A DNA stretch of 64,000 nucleotides, taken from NCBI GenBank assembly GCA_028641055.1, contig CM054063.1, positions 179,806,756 to 179,870,755 on the forward strand, read 5' to 3'. The position numbers and the translations under genes are program-made. A model generated the notes under the pieces. That model made no database searches and was not told the DNA's origin. It saw only the letters and a program-made list of their open reading frames with translations. Every line of letters begins with the position of its first letter. Within the stretch, counting starts at the first letter, position 1. Of this stretch, positions 44,831 through 55,395 are shown piece by piece. This DNA comes from Alopecurus myosuroides (taxonomy: Eukaryota > Streptophyta > Magnoliopsida > Poales > Poaceae).

Positions 44831-47800
44831 ATGGCACCTAGCAACCTTCCTCAGTTGTCCACTTTTGCGTTGAGGTCAATCCTAGAGAAAGATAAGCTTA
44901 ATGGAATTAATTTCACCAACTGGTATCGTAATCTGAGGATAGTCCTCAAGCATGACAAGAAAGAACATGTTCTAGAAACTCCACTTCCAGAAGAGCCTGA
45001 TGATGATGCGACTGTCGCCGTCACAAATGCCTACCGTAAGACTAGAGATGAGTCTACGGAGATTAGCTGTCTTATGCTTGCACACATGGAACCGGACTTG
45101 CAGCAGCAGTTCGAAAATGTTGAGGCCTACGATATGATCGAAAGCCTCAAAAGTATGTTCCAGGCTCAAGCAAGGACTGAGAGGTATCAAGTCTCTCAAG
45201 CTTTGCTTGGCTGTAAGCTGAAAGACGGCGATCCACTGAGTCCGCATGTAATCAAGATGATTGGTTACATACAGTCTTTGGATCGCTTGGGCTTCTCAAT
45301 TAAAGAAGAGATCGCCACTGATATAATTCTGAACTCTCTTCCTAGTGCGTATGGTCCGTTCATCTCGAACTATCATATGCATGGTATGGATAAGAGTATC
45401 ACTGAATTACATGGGATGCTCAAAACGGCAGAGGCTGATATCAAGAAAGGCGCCAGTCAAGTGTTGATGGTGCAGAATAAGGCTAAGTTCAAGAAGAGTT
45501 CTTGGACTAAGAAGAAGAAGGATAAGTCAGGAGGTAGCGCCCATGGCCCTGTCCAGAGTGCTTCCTCAAAGACTAAGCCTTCTCCTACAGCCGGAGCCAA
45601 TTGCTTCTATTGCAAGCAGGATGGCCACTGGAAGAGGAACTGCACCAAGTATTTGGCTGACAAGGCCAAGAGTGGAGGTATGACTTCCGACTCAGGTACA
45701 CTTGTGTGCAATGTTATAGACATTTATCTTGCTGATACACCTAATAGTTCTTGGGTATATGATACCGGATCAGTCATTCACATTTGCAACTCGTTGTAGG
45801 GGCTGGTAAGAACTAGGAGCGTGGCAAGAGGAGAGGTTGACATTCGGGTCGGCAACAAGGCGAGAGTCGCTGCGTTGGAAGTCGGCACGATGCAACTTCA
45901 TTTACCTTCAGGATTTATTTTGGAACTAAATAATTGTTATTATGTTCCAGCGCTTAGTCGAAACATTATTTCCGCCTCATGTTTGATGAGACAAGGTTAT
46001 GAGTCGAATATTAAGAATAATGGTTGTTCTTTATATTTGAAAGATATGTTTCATGGCTTTGCACCCGTTCAGAACGGGTTATTTATTTTAAATCTTGATA
46101 GTGAATCGGTCTATAACATAAATGTTAAAAGGTTGAAACCAAATGATCTGAATATGACTTACTTTTGGCACTGTCGGCTTGGTCATATAAGTTGGAAGCG
46201 CATGAAGAAGCTCCATGATGATGGACTTCTAACTTTGTTTGACTTAGAGTCATTCGAGACATGCGAATCATGCCTACTAGGCAAGATGACCAAGACACCT
46301 TTTGCAAGGAGTTGTGAAAGGGCGTCCGACTTGTTGGAACTAATACATAGTGATGTATGTGGACCAATGAGCACGACAGCCAGAGGTGGTTATGAGTACT
46401 TCATTACCTTCACTGATGATTTGAGTAGGTATGGATATATCTATTTAATGAAACACAAGTCGGAAGCCTTTGAAAAGTTCAAGGAATTCCAGAATGAGGT
46501 ACAAAATCAGCTCGGCAAGAAAATAAAGTTTCTACGGTCGGACTGTGGAGGCGAGTACATGAGCCATGAGTTTGATGACCATCTAAAGAGTTGTGGAATA
46601 GTTCCTCAACTCACTCCGCCGGGTACACCGCAGAGAAACGGTGTATCGGAACGGAGAAATCGGACCTTGTTGGACATGGTACGATCAATGATGAGTCGGA
46701 CAGATCTACCTTTATCATTTTGGGGTTATTGTCTAGAAACTGCAGCTTTCACACTAAATAGAGTACCATCAAAGTCAGTAGAGAAGACACCACATGAGAT
46801 GTGGACTGGTAAAAGGCCAAGTTTGTCTTTTCTAAAGATTTGGGGTTGTGAAGCATTTGTCAAGTGACTTCAGTCGGACAAGCTCACGCCCAAGTCGGAT
46901 AAGTGTATTTTCGTGGGGTATCCGAGGGAAACCTTGGGGTACTACTTCTACAACCGGGAAGAGGGCAAAGTGTTTGTCGCTCGGAATGGTGTCTTCCTTG
47001 AGAAAGAGTTTCTCAGTCGGGAAGTCAGTGGGAGCACAGTGCAACTCGAAGAAATTCGAGAGGAACCGGCTAGGGGCGAGTCGGCGAACGCCTTGGAGGC
47101 TGAGCCGGTCGTGGTACCTACACCGGTAACATTACCTGAACCACGGAGATCTGCCAGATTACAGAGTGCTCGAGATGTTTTACTGTTAGACAGTAATGAG
47201 CCGGCAACTTATTCGGAAGCGATGGTGGGATCTGATTCCGAGTCATGGCTTGGAGCCATGAGATCCGAGTTAAAGTCCATGGATGAAAACCAAGTTTGGA
47301 ATTTGGTTGATCTGCCTGACGGTGCAAGACCCGTCGAGTGCAAATGGGTCTTTAAGAAGAAAATTGATATGGATGGAAATATTTCCGTCTATAAAGCACG
47401 ACTTGTCACGAAGGGGTTCCGACAGGTTCAAGGAGTTGACTACGACGAGACATTCTCGCCTGTAGCGATGCTTAAATCAATTCGGATCATGTTAGCTATA
47501 GCAGCCTATTTCGACTATGAGATATGGCAGATGGATGTCAAGACGGCTTTCCTTAATGGAAATTTAACTGAGGACGTGTATATGATACAGCCCGAAGGTT
47601 TTGTCGATCCAGCTAATGCTGACAAGGTATGCAAACTTCAGAAATCCATTTATGGGTTGAAGCAAGCATCTCGGAGTTGGAACATTCGCTTTGATGAGGT
47701 AGTCAAATCGTTTGGCTTCATCAAGAGCGATCATGATTCTTGTTTATACAAGAAGTTTAGTGGGAGCAAAGTAAACTTTCTAATCTTGTATGTGGATGAC

Positions 47801-48772
47801 ATATTGCTGATTGGAAATGATGTCATGATGTTGCAAGAAACCAAAGAGTCATTGGAAAGGAGTTTCTCAATGAAGGATTTGGGTGAGGCAACTTACATAT
47901 TAGGAATCAGGATCTATAGAGATAGATCCAGGCGGCTCATTGGATTGAGTCAGAGTACATATCTGGACAAGGTTTTGAAGAAATTCAAAATGGAAGAGTC
48001 CAAGAAGGGATTCTTACCGATGTCCCATGGCATAAAACTTAGCAAGACTCAGTGTCCTTCGACAACTGATGAGCGAAGTCGGATGAGTGTGATCCCGTAT
48101 GCTTCGGCAATCGGATCCATCATGTATGCCATGATTTGTACTAGGCCAGATGTTTCCTATGCTCTAAGTGTTACGAGCAGATACCAGGCTGACCCTGGCG
48201 AAGCCCACTGGGCAGCGGTTAAAAACATCCTTAAGTATTTGAGAAATACTAAGGAAATGTTCCCAGTTTATGGAGGTGATGAGGAATTCAGTGTAAAGGG
48301 TTACACGGATGCGAGTTATCTCACTGACTCAGATGATTCTCGTTCGCAATCGGGATACGTGTTCGTAATGAACGGAGGAGCTGTGAGCTGGAAGAGTTCC
48401 AAGCAAGATACGGTGTCTGCATCTACAACAGAGGCTGAGTATATTGCTGCCTCAGAGGCGGCAAAGGAAGCTGTTTGGATCAGGAACCTCCTGATTGATC
48501 TTGGTGTGGTTCAGGGCGCGTCCAATCCTTTGGACGTATATTGTGACAACAATGGTGCTATCGCACAGGCCAAGGAACCTAGACAACACCAGAAGAACAA
48601 ACATATACTCATGCGGTACCACCTCATTCGCCAGTTTGTCGAACAAGGTGATATCAAGTTATGCAAAGTACACACGGATGCAAACATTGCAGATCCGTTG
48701 ACAAAGGCGCTACCACAGCCTAAGCATGAGGCGCACACGAGAGGTATGGGCATTAGATGCCTAGGCATATGA
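44831..48772 (+). pseudogene. gag-pol: Gag-pol polyprotein of copy B with two stop codons
   Basis: One frame of 1314 codons starts MAPSNLPQLSTFAL. It contains Gag, a Lys-rich segment (SSWTKKKKDKSGG) and the zinc knuckle CFYCKQDGHWKRNC. The protease motif is intact (VYDTGS). Integrase has FWHCRLGHISWKR, CESCLLGK, HSDVCGP and GGEYMSHEF, with Cys where RSDRGGEY usually has Arg. RT has [14 protein letters not shown] and YVDDILLIGND. RNase H has YTDASY, TTEAEY and DVYCDNNGA. TAG at 45797-45799 and TGA at 46865-46867 interrupt it. Copy A has CAG and CGA there, so both are C-to-T changes. No frameshift is present, so inactivation is recent. Confidence 0.95.
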
Positions 48773-48794
48773 TGCCAGGATGATTGACTCTAGT

Positions 48795-48807
48795 GCAAGT
48801 GGGAGAC
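48795..48807 (+). other. Polypurine tract of copy B
   Basis: caagtgggagac directly precedes the TGTTGGG of the 3' LTR. Confidence 0.75.
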
Positions 48808-49200
48808 TGTTGGGAATATGCCCTAGAGGCAATCATGTATGATGTTATTCCCACTGTATTCATAAAGTTATTAAGTTGTCCTTGTTTTGAACATCTGATA
48901 TATGTCATTGAATATGTGATTCGATTGTGGAACTATATATTCATGTTGTTCATACTAATTGCCCTTGGTCGTTAAGGTTGTGCTGGACACACATCCTAGA
49001 CTAATGTGAGTGTTGGCTGATGACACGGTTCCACTTGTCATGGGCATGGTGATGCCATTCCAACGTTCACGGACTTGGCTAAAGAGTTTAGCAAGTCGGA
49101 CTGACCCACATTGAGATGCAACGATCAAGTCGTCATTTGCATGTCTCAATCAATGTAATCCTTAGACCTGAGGTTGTCGCACAATCCGAGTTGTGGATCA
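48808..49200 (+). repeat. Truncated 3' LTR of copy B
   Basis: It matches bases 1-393 of the 5' LTR (42203-42595), then switches to host-gene sequence equivalent to 41004 onward. Confidence 0.95.
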
Positions 49201-50265
49201 CAAACAACAAGCTAAAGTGTTTGAGGTTGTCATTCAAAACAAGAGCACCGATATTGTGAGCCATAAACACGTGGATTTTGAGTACATTAAGGGCTACGAT
49301 TACCAGTTTGGAAATCTCATTTCTCTCTCTCTGTGAGACAATGGGGGTTAGGAAGATCATTGAATTTGAACAATCCTAGAATGCTGAAGTGGTGAAACAA
49401 TTTTATGCAACCGTGTTCTTCGTGAATGATAGAGAGTAGACAATAAAGTGGATGTACGGTGATTACATGCTTAGTGCCCCCTTCATCGACATTGTCAAAG
49501 GAATGCGCTATGAGGAATAGTATGTAGGGCGAAGAGCACTTCCATGCTATGGTAATGGTTCTCCGCCAAGTAAGACATGCCTTAAGTGTCACTATCCCGA
49601 AGGCACACGCTCAAGATATTGGTAAAATTGTTGTATTGAACCCAAGGTATTACTATTTGATGAAGCTCCTAAACGTCACAATTTGTCCCAATGCTGGCAA
49701 CTTAGACGTAATTAGCGGCTATGTCATCCAACTCTTGTACCATGCTCGTGATTACGGTGACGAGATAGATGTGATGCAGTGGATGTACGAAAAGATGAGG
49801 CATGTGGTCAAAAACCGGCGATCTCTTTTCTATGCATCGTTCACCTATGCATTCGTCAAGTATGTGAGAGCCGAGAGGTACAGTCAGCTAGCACCACTTG
49901 AGAACTTGTTACCAGCAAATGTATCTCATCACTCATATGAACCCAAGGCGAAACACATCTCAAAGACCGTCGATGTGGGTGCATCATCTAGTGGTACGCA
50001 TGGGAACCCTAGTGGGCTACGCCAATTTTTCAGCCAGTTTTGGAACATGTGCAGAGCCAATTATGACCAGACCTATCGGATGTATCAACTTGAGAAGAAG
50101 CATTTGAGAGAGTTTTGGTATGACCAAAGGCAACGTAGATTCAACGATGTTCTGAGAAAAGGGAAAGACTTGGAAGATAGTGACAAAGAAGATTTCCCTA
50201 CGACACCACTAACCAATGATGATTTTCGCAGTTGGGGTGGTGCACCACCTAACTTTGCTACCTGA
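49200..50265 (+). pseudogene. Extra-ORF relative, copy b (5' truncated)
   Basis: It carries the same 238-codon open frame as copy a (49549-50265) with an Ile-to-Val change in the AFVKYV block. The Lys-rich N-terminus and promoter-side repeats are not part of the duplication, so this copy has no promoter of its own beyond what the truncated LTR could give. Confidence 0.7.
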
Positions 50266-50399
50266 TAGGAGGATTGTGGTAGCGACTCATCAGTGCGGAG
50301 TAGCTATCGCTAGTCTATTTGTGTAAGGATTTGATTTCAAGACTTCGTGAACTTGTAAATCTTCATGAACCAATGTTATGAAATATTGTACCGTGTCTT
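49200..50399 (+). repeat. Segmental duplication, right copy
   Basis: This duplicates 41003-42202, ending with the same gtctt (50395-50399) in front of an LTR. It carries the second pseudogene copy. Confidence 0.95.
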
Positions 50400-51728
50400 T
50401 GTTGGGAATATGCCCTAGAGGCAATCATGTATGATGTTATTCCCACTGTATTCATAAAGTTATTAAGTTGTCCTTGTTTTGAACATCTGATATATGTCAT
50501 TGAATATGTGATTCGATTATGGAACTATATATTCATGTTGTTCATACTAATTGCTCTTGGTCGTTAAGGTTGTGCTGGACACACATCCTAGACTAATGTG
50601 AGTGTTGGCTGATGACACGGTTCCACTTGTCATGGGCATGGTGATGCCATTCCAACGTTCACGGACTTGGCTAAAGAGTTTAGCAAGTCGGACTGACCCA
50701 CATTGAGATGCAACGATCAAGTCGTCATTTGCATGTCTCAATCAATGTAATCCTTAGACCTGAGGTTGTCGCACAATCCGAGTTGTGGATCACCGACTTA
50801 GGTTCTGTCAAACGTTGTTCTGTGACAAGGCAACTATAAAGGCAGAGTTCGGGTCGAATGAGAAGCAAGCTGCGTGATGTGGATAATCAAGATGGGATTT
50901 TGCCCCTCCGAATGGAGAGATATTCTCTGGGCCCTCTCGAGTGATATGATTCAGGAAGCATGGCCATGCGCGACTCAGTTAAGTGTTAACTGTGTCGATT
51001 GACTAAGAGTTAGTCAGATGAATCACATATCACGGATCGAGAAGAGAGTTGAGCTATTTAAGGGATGACGATAAATCGCCTATAGCTCGACAAGGTATAT
51101 CGTGAGGCAAAAGGGACTAAGATGAATATCACATTGAAAGGTATGTCGTCATGACTCAATGGTACTTGGGAGTCGGCACGTTCTGCTAGGAGCCGCTACC
51201 GATTGATCGATTGGGAGTTGGACTCCAATCGTGTCCAAGTCGCCATGAGCCTGCAGGGTCGCACACTTAAGAGCGGGAGCAAGTATTGGTTGGGTTGGAC
51301 CCAAACCGGAAATGGACTGAGTTAGTGAGTCGGACTCACAGAGGGAATGGGCCACAAGTGTTGTGCAGCCCATTACCATACGCTATATAAAGAGGGGCGC
51401 AGGTTGCCCAGCGGGCACGTTAGTCCACTCTCCCATGCGTTGGGAACCCTAGCCCCACTCAGTCCAGCCGTCGCACCAGACCTAGCAGTCTGCCGTCGGA
51501 GCTCCTCCTCGTACGTGTGGATACCGGCAGAGGTGCTGTACGTTCAGCACTTCGACGTTCGAGGGATTGGATCGGCCGGATCGGATCGTGGGACTACACT
51601 GCCCCGACGCGCTGCATCGATAATCCGCACCTGCGCGTCTAGTGGTAATACTCGTGGCCTTCTACCTCGGCTAGATTTTGGGAGTACCGCGTAGGAAAAG
51701 TTTTCGTTTATCTCTACGCGCCCCAACA
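50400..51728 (+). repeat. Solo LTR of the copy B family
   Basis: A complete 1329-bp LTR flanked by gtctt on both sides (50395-50399, 51729-51733). The host sequence resumes at 51729. The TATA box is at 51384-51391. Confidence 0.95.
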
Positions 51729-51834
51729 GTCTTGCTGTGTTATTCGCTATTGAAAATTGTGAACTTGTCACATATTTACTACAAATTCGTCCATGAATGA
51801 AATAAGCCAAAGATTTCTACCAGAAAACATACAT

Positions 51835-52142
51835 TATAACGCCCCAATATAGGGTGTTATGTAATTAAGTATAACGCCCCAATCTAGGGTGTTATGCACT
51901 GTGTCGCGCAGAATTCCGGCCTGGCCTGCACTCCACTTCTGTTAAGGGGAGGAGTTTGCAAGGATTTTGGACGAAATTCCGCCCTGGCGACATAACGCCC
52001 CAGTTCAATGGGTTATGTGCCTACCACACACGGAGGTCTGCTTCTTCTTCTGGAAGGGTTCTATTAGATAAAGGACATAGCCTGGACTTTACCCGGAAGT
52101 CCGTTGCCAGAAACATAACGCCCTAGACTGGGGTGTTATGCT
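51835..52142. repeat. 'ataacgccc' palindromic repeats, right cluster
   Basis: Repeated pairs such as cataacgcccta...ggggtgttatg, each a short inverted repeat. They match the left cluster at 39987-40168 across copy B and the duplication. Together they suggest one element of about 2.5 kb before the Copia events. Confidence 0.6.
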
Positions 52143-53400
52143 ATCAGGTTAAGTTCTGCCACGGGCTCCATATTGTTGGCCTACACTGCATAATTTAATT
52201 TTTTTCCCTACATAGTCCCCCAAGATCACTATGCAGATAACGAGGCATGCCCATACATGCGAGGATCAGGATAAACACTCACCGGGCAGCGGATTCGACG
52301 TAGTCGTAGAAGAGTTCTGAACAATCATAGATCCTCACAAATAGGACTAGTTGCAAGGATTTTGCTAAGTCTTCCCTCGTCAAAGATCATACGTGTAATC
52401 CCTCTTATGGTGTGCACACGTACGCTCGTGTCAACCCGTCAGCGCATCGCCGTCCAGGACTCAACACCGACGAATAGAGACAACCTTTCGACGTTACTAA
52501 TTGGTAGCTCTAACCAACTATGATTAGAACTATTATGAATCTCGAAGTTCTCAACACATGAGAGAAAATACTAATTAGAGCTAGGTGTAATCGGGAGAGA
52601 ATAACTCAAAAACTCGATTAGAAGAGGCTCTAATCCAATTAGAGATGCTTTTTTATTAGAGTATAATTCAATTAGAGGTTCTCACCTTTAATTAGAGGCT
52701 CTAATTCTATTTGAGGCTCACTAGTTTGATCTCTAATTCCCGAGAGCGAGAGAGAGATAGAGAAGGACAAAGGCTCAATTGTGTGTTCCCCAAAGAGGAG
52801 GGGGTTGGGATTATATAGTGGGAGCAAGGAGGGAACCTGCCATGGGGGGAAGGTCGGTTCCCCCCTCCCTCCCTTGGCTACACCACTCCTCGTAGGAGGA
52901 ATCGGATTGAACTCCCAAGTGGAGTCCAATCCCCCTCCTTTTTTCTTTTTCGTTTTCCCACTCATTTATTTTTCTCAAATAAATTCAGGAAAATTCCTAC
53001 AGAAAGACAATACACTTTGTGAGACCATGGGCCCCACTTGGCAATCCCAAAAATTAGGTTTTTCCCATAGGAGTAAATTTGACCCCCTTCGGCACTGCTT
53101 CCATATATGGAAAGTCCCCCGGAACTCTTCCGCAACCCTGTGACCCCTATAGATAAAATCATCCATATTCATCTAAACATGTTAGAAACACATTTCTAAC
53201 ACCCCGGGATATCTCATGTCCTATGTAACTTCTCAAATAAATTCTTCCTAACACCGACATAATTTCTCTCTTATAGTAACTTCCCTGAAACCATTCTGGT
53301 TGACACCGGACTTGTTTCTATGACACTGTAACGACATCGATCATTCATAAAACCAATAACAACATATTATTTCTCTCAATAAAAGGTTGGCACGGCTTAA
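52143..53400 (-). other. Non-coding, possibly an old LTR
   Basis: There are no genes. Read on the minus strand there is a TATA-like ctatataat near 52810, runs of ctctaatt words at 52600-52740, and an LTR-like boundary tgtaggg near 52207-52213 next to a purine tract. The last bases cttaa (53396-53400) should be the target duplication of element 2. The LTR call is tentative. Confidence 0.35.
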
Positions 53401-54095
53401 TGAAAGTATAGTATGGGCACCTAGAGGGGGGGTGAATAGGTGCTACGGCAAATTTTAATTTTTCTCAAATTTAGGCTTGACAAGAAAGGTAAATTCTCTA
53501 GATAGTGCAACTAGTGATGAATTTACCTATATGACAAGACAAGCAATCAATGCAACAAGTACAAGTAAGTAAAGAGAGGGAGGAACGAGGTAACCGATGG
53601 AAGCACACGGAGACACGATGTATTTCCGAGTTCCTCCTTTTTAGGGGAGTACGTCTCGTTGGAGGGGTGTGAGCTCGCCACAAAGGCCTACTCAACGCCA
53701 CTAAGGCTTCACCCTATTCTCCGATGAACTTCGCCACAAAGGCCTAGTTCACCTTCCACTATAGAACCCCTTTGAGGCGGGGATCAAATCCTTTACAAAC
53801 ACCTTGGGGCACACACCCACAACTTAATTGGGGGCTCCCAACAACTCTTGAATCACCAACTAGAAACAAGATGCCTAGGTTCTCCACAAGAGGAAACCCT
53901 AGGCAAGATCCCTCGAGCTAGAGAGGGGGAAATGAAGAACGGGTCGGTGAAGATGTAGATCGGGGCCTTCTCCTTCAATCCTCCAAAGATCTTCAAGATT
54001 GGGTGGAGGGATTGGGAGTTATGAGGGATTTGGTGAGTTCTTAAATGCTCATCAATGCTAAGGGGAAGAACTAGATCTTGAGGAAGAAGAGGAGG

Positions 54096-54107
54096 GCTAT
54101 TTATAGT
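54096..54107 (-). promoter_or_regulatory. TATA box of the element 2 LTR
   Basis: Minus strand ctataaatagcc follows the repeat array and precedes a pyrimidine-rich leader, a standard U3 promoter layout. Confidence 0.75.
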
Positions 54108-54144
54108 CCCTCCTCACAACTAGTCGTTGTGCAGGAAAAAAGGT

Positions 54145-54664
54145 ACCGGAATATCCGGTCCAAGTTTGGACCGGAATATCCGGTTAGTTTGCTCCACGCA
54201 GAACTGCAGTGCTGGACCGGATTATCCGGTTGATCTGAAATAATCCGGTACAAATAATCCGGTAGATGCCAGTACGCAAATCTTCTAGTCCTTAGCCATT
54301 TCTCCACTTCCTCAACTGCAACCGGAATATCCGGTAGATATGAAATATCCGGTACAAATAATCCGGTTGACTCCAGTAGCTCAAAACTTCCAGTCCTTAG
54401 CAGTTTTTCGCAGCAACCGGAATATCCGGTCCGGGATGAATAATCCGGTCCAAATAATCCGGTTGACTCCAGTAGCTCAAAACTTCAGTCCTTAGCAATT
54501 TTCCGCAGCAACCGGAATATCCGGTCCAGGATGAAATATCCGGTCCGAATAATCCGGTTGATTCCAGTATGCAAAATTCTCAGTCCTTAGCCATTTTTGA
54601 GCTCCTTTCTCAGCAACCGGAATATCCGGTCCAGGATGAATAATCCGGTCCGAATAATCCGGTT
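54145..54664 (-). repeat. CCGG-AATAT-CCGG array in the LTR of element 2
   Basis: The short palindromic words accggaatatccggt and aataatccggt are repeated about 17 times. In the right-hand part they are organised into roughly 95-bp units that also contain ccagta and cagtccttagc. The array ends about 40 bases upstream (minus strand) of the TATA box. Confidence 0.9.
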
Positions 54665-54823
54665 GAGTTCTGTCCCAAAAACCTCAGGCCAAACTTCACC
54701 GACTTTTCAGTGCTCGATGCCGATGTTAAGTATAACACCTGCACACTAAACACCTCGATAAATAATGTACTTAGTATTGTTAACTAACACACAAAACACT
54801 GGGAAAACAAAATGCACTTTCAA

Positions 54824-54837
54824 TCTCCCCCTTTTTG
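54824..54837 (-). other. Polypurine tract of element 2
   Basis: Minus strand caaaaagggggagat directly precedes the LTR start and matches element 1. Confidence 0.85.
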
Positions 54838-55395
54838 GTGTTAGATGACAATACTAAGATTTGCAATAAACCTTGACAGTAATCATGCTTGAAACAAGAT
54901 GAAAATCTCTCCCCCTATCTCTATGCATACCTTTTGTTTGCCTCAAACGCAAATAGATGCAATGATGTATAGGACGAGATTTTCAACAAGTAGCAAACAC
55001 GACAATGAGACAACATCACCAATATGTTGAGTGTAAAGAAGTATATACCTTGTGCGAGAACGATATATCCAAGAATAACCAAGCACAATCATAGATAATC
55101 TCCTCAACATATCCGATAGATAACCAACACACCATAAATAGATAACCATGATAATATCCAGATAACCAATAGTCACACACATAATAGCACACATAGTTTT
55201 AAACGACAATAAACGACAAGTTCACAAGCACGACAAATGAAGATAAAATGGACACAAGCTCTCAAAGGAAGGATAAAAGCAAACGCTTGTGCCCGAACCC
55301 ATGCAAATCCCGTAGTTTATAATAACTACTTCTCCCCCTTTGGCATCGAGACACCAAAAAGGAGGGAAATAGCGAACTAACGCCCCAGACACGGT
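54838..55395 (-). other. 3' untranslated region after the extra ORF
   Basis: No gene. The phrase gatgccaaagggggagaagt (minus strand, about 55328-55347) is an additional purine run just after the extra-ORF stop. Element 1 has the same at about 8286-8305. Confidence 0.6.

Larger units (their letters stand above)
42203..49200 (+). mobile_element. BARE/Angela-like Copia, copy B, 3' LTR truncated
   Basis: Components are the 5' LTR 42203-43531, PBS, leader, a single-frame gag-pol with two stops (44831-48772), the PPT and the first 393 bp of the 3' LTR. The host bases gtctt precede the 5' LTR (42198-42202). The 3' LTR breaks off inside at a 2-bp microhomology (ac) and joins duplicated host sequence. 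It is much less decayed than copy A. Confidence 0.93.
53401..54823 (-). repeat. 3' LTR of element 2
   Basis: This 1423-bp LTR on the minus strand starts TGAAAGTGCATTTTG and ends with a C-tract, CTAGGTGCCC and TTTCA. It contains a tandem repeat array followed by a TATA box and a long leader. Confidence 0.9.

Noticed and set aside
53401..54823. Treating the CCGG-AATAT-CCGG array as satellite or CRISPR-like DNA
   Set aside because: It is confined to the LTR and spacer of one element, in promoter position, with no spacer-like unique segments.
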